DNA from: Anaeromyxobacteraceae bacterium
Lineage (GTDB): Bacteria; Myxococcota; Myxococcia; Myxococcales; Anaeromyxobacteraceae
Assembly (NCBI GenBank): GCA_027349605.1
Contig: DAIEMM010000008.1
Span: 1-6,230, forward strand
Reading direction: 5' to 3'
DNA: 6,230 nt
Positions 5,620 to 6,230 of the stretch are shown in pieces. The notes beneath the pieces are model-generated. The model did not search any database. It was not told the DNA's origin and was given only the letters and a program-made list of their open reading frames with translations. Within the stretch, counting starts at the first letter, position 1. Every line of letters starts with the position of its first letter. The translations under genes and the position numbers were made by a program.

Positions 5620-6230
5620 ATGCCGGTGCGCGTCGCCGTCAGCCTGGGCGACCCCTCCGGCATCGGGCCGGAGGTGACGGCCCGGGCGATCGCCGCGCTG
5701 CGGGGTCGGGTCGTGCCGCTCCTCTTCGGCGACGCATCGTTCGCCCGGCTGGCCCGGAAGGCCGGTCTCGACCTGCCGGTGCTGGCGCCCGGCGATCCCC
5801 TCCCCCGGGGCGCGGCGCTGGTGCAGGTCACGCGGCTCGCCGCCGCCGACCGACGGCCCGGCCTGCCCTCCCCGGCGGGCGGGGCGGCCTCGCTGGCGTA
5901 TCTCGAGGCTGCCTTCGCGGCGCTCGCGCGCGGCCAGGCCGCGGCCCTCTGCACCGCGCCGCTCGCCAAGGCCCAGGTGGCCCTCTCGCTCCCGGGGTTC
6001 GTCGGACACACCGAGTGGCTGGAGGCCCGGGGCGGCGGTTCACGGTCCGTGATGATGCTGGCGGGGCGCCGCCTGCGGGTGACCCTGGCCACGAACCACC
6101 TCTCGCTGCGCCAGGCCATCCGACGGCTGACCCCGGCCGGCATCGCCGCGGTGGCGGCCGTGACCGCGGCGGGGCTGCGCCGCGACCTGGGGATCGCTCA
6201 CCCGCGCATCGCCGTCGCCGGCCTGAATCC
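5620..6230 (+). CDS. pdxA: 4-hydroxythreonine-4-phosphate dehydrogenase PdxA, 3'-truncated by the window edge
   Basis: PdxA is a cytoplasmic NAD-dependent, metal-requiring enzyme that oxidises 4-phosphohydroxy-L-threonine in the DXP-dependent pyridoxal 5'-phosphate pathway; its product is joined with deoxyxylulose phosphate by PdxJ. The visible 203 residues start at ATG 5620, three bases after the SurA-like stop, and the frame stays open to the window end. Diagnostic features are the N-terminal SLGDPSGIGPEV, the CTAPLAK segment (111-117), GHTEWL with His130, and ATNHLSLR with His160. The two histidines correspond to the metal ligands His166 and His211 of E. coli PdxA. The window ends in AGLN, just before the usual NPHAGE motif with the third metal histidine. 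About 120-130 residues are missing relative to the ~330-residue family. The paralogue family PdxA2 (four-carbon acid sugar metabolism) cannot be fully excluded, but the SurA neighbour favours PdxA. Confidence 0.95.
   Translation, partial: MPVRVAVSLGDPSGIGPEVTARAIAALRGRVVPLLFGDASFARLARKAGLDLPVLAPGDPLPRGAALVQVTRLAAADRRPGLPSPAGGAASLAYLEAAFAALARGQAAALCTAPLAKAQVALSLPGFVGHTEWLEARGGGSRSVMMLAGRRLRVTLATNHLSLRQAIRRLTPAGIAAVAAVTAAGLRRDLGIAHPRIAVAGLN

Noticed and set aside
2629..6009. A 3.4-kb antisense open frame running across all four downstream genes
   Set aside because: It is in codon register with three of the four + strand genes, so an antisense stop needs a sense TTA, CTA or TCA codon, which G/C-ending codon usage nearly eliminates. 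Its translation is low-complexity and has no recognisable domain, while the + strand genes show clear families.

Overview
The window comes from a very G+C-rich Gram-negative bacterium: third codon positions in the conserved genes are almost all G or C, and there are lipoprotein and Sec signal peptides plus a SurA-type periplasmic foldase. Gene content, and SurA followed by PdxA after a run of PpiC-type lipoproteins, fit a myxobacterium-like (Myxococcota, for example Anaeromyxobacter) chromosome. That placement is inference; no rRNA or other taxonomic marker is present. All genes lie on the + strand and nothing points to a mobile element, CRISPR array or RNA gene.

Layout. (1) Bases 1-2531 hold the 3' three-quarters or so of mfd, the transcription-repair coupling factor; its 5' end is off the left edge. 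(2) A 127-base gap, 2532-2658, is the only real intergenic space and probably holds the promoter of what follows. (3) Three consecutive secreted parvulin/SurA-family foldase genes follow: a lipoprotein (2659-3675), a second lipoprotein (3677-4621, TTG start) and a soluble periplasmic SurA-like protein (4618-5616, TTG start). (4) pdxA (5620 to the right edge), the vitamin B6 biosynthesis dehydrogenase, is cut off by the window end. The four genes after the gap are separated by 1, -4 and 3 bases, so they look like one translationally coupled operon.

How they fit together. Mfd rescues stalled RNA polymerase and recruits excision repair in the cytoplasm. The three foldases would act across the periplasm and at a membrane face on newly exported, presumably outer-membrane, proteins. 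PdxA is metabolically unrelated, but surA-pdxA adjacency is also known from enterobacteria, so this is a widely kept neighbourhood.

The most noteworthy points are the tandem triplet of foldases and the loss of parvulin signature histidines: both are replaced in the first and third proteins and one in the second. This suggests chaperone-like rather than classical isomerase roles. Smaller points are a C8 tract just after the lipobox of the first lipoprotein, a Met/Pro/Gly-rich tail on the same protein, and a Mfd C-terminal tail with relaxed codon usage. I see no clearly undescribed system; this is mainly a housekeeping region with an unusual foldase cluster.
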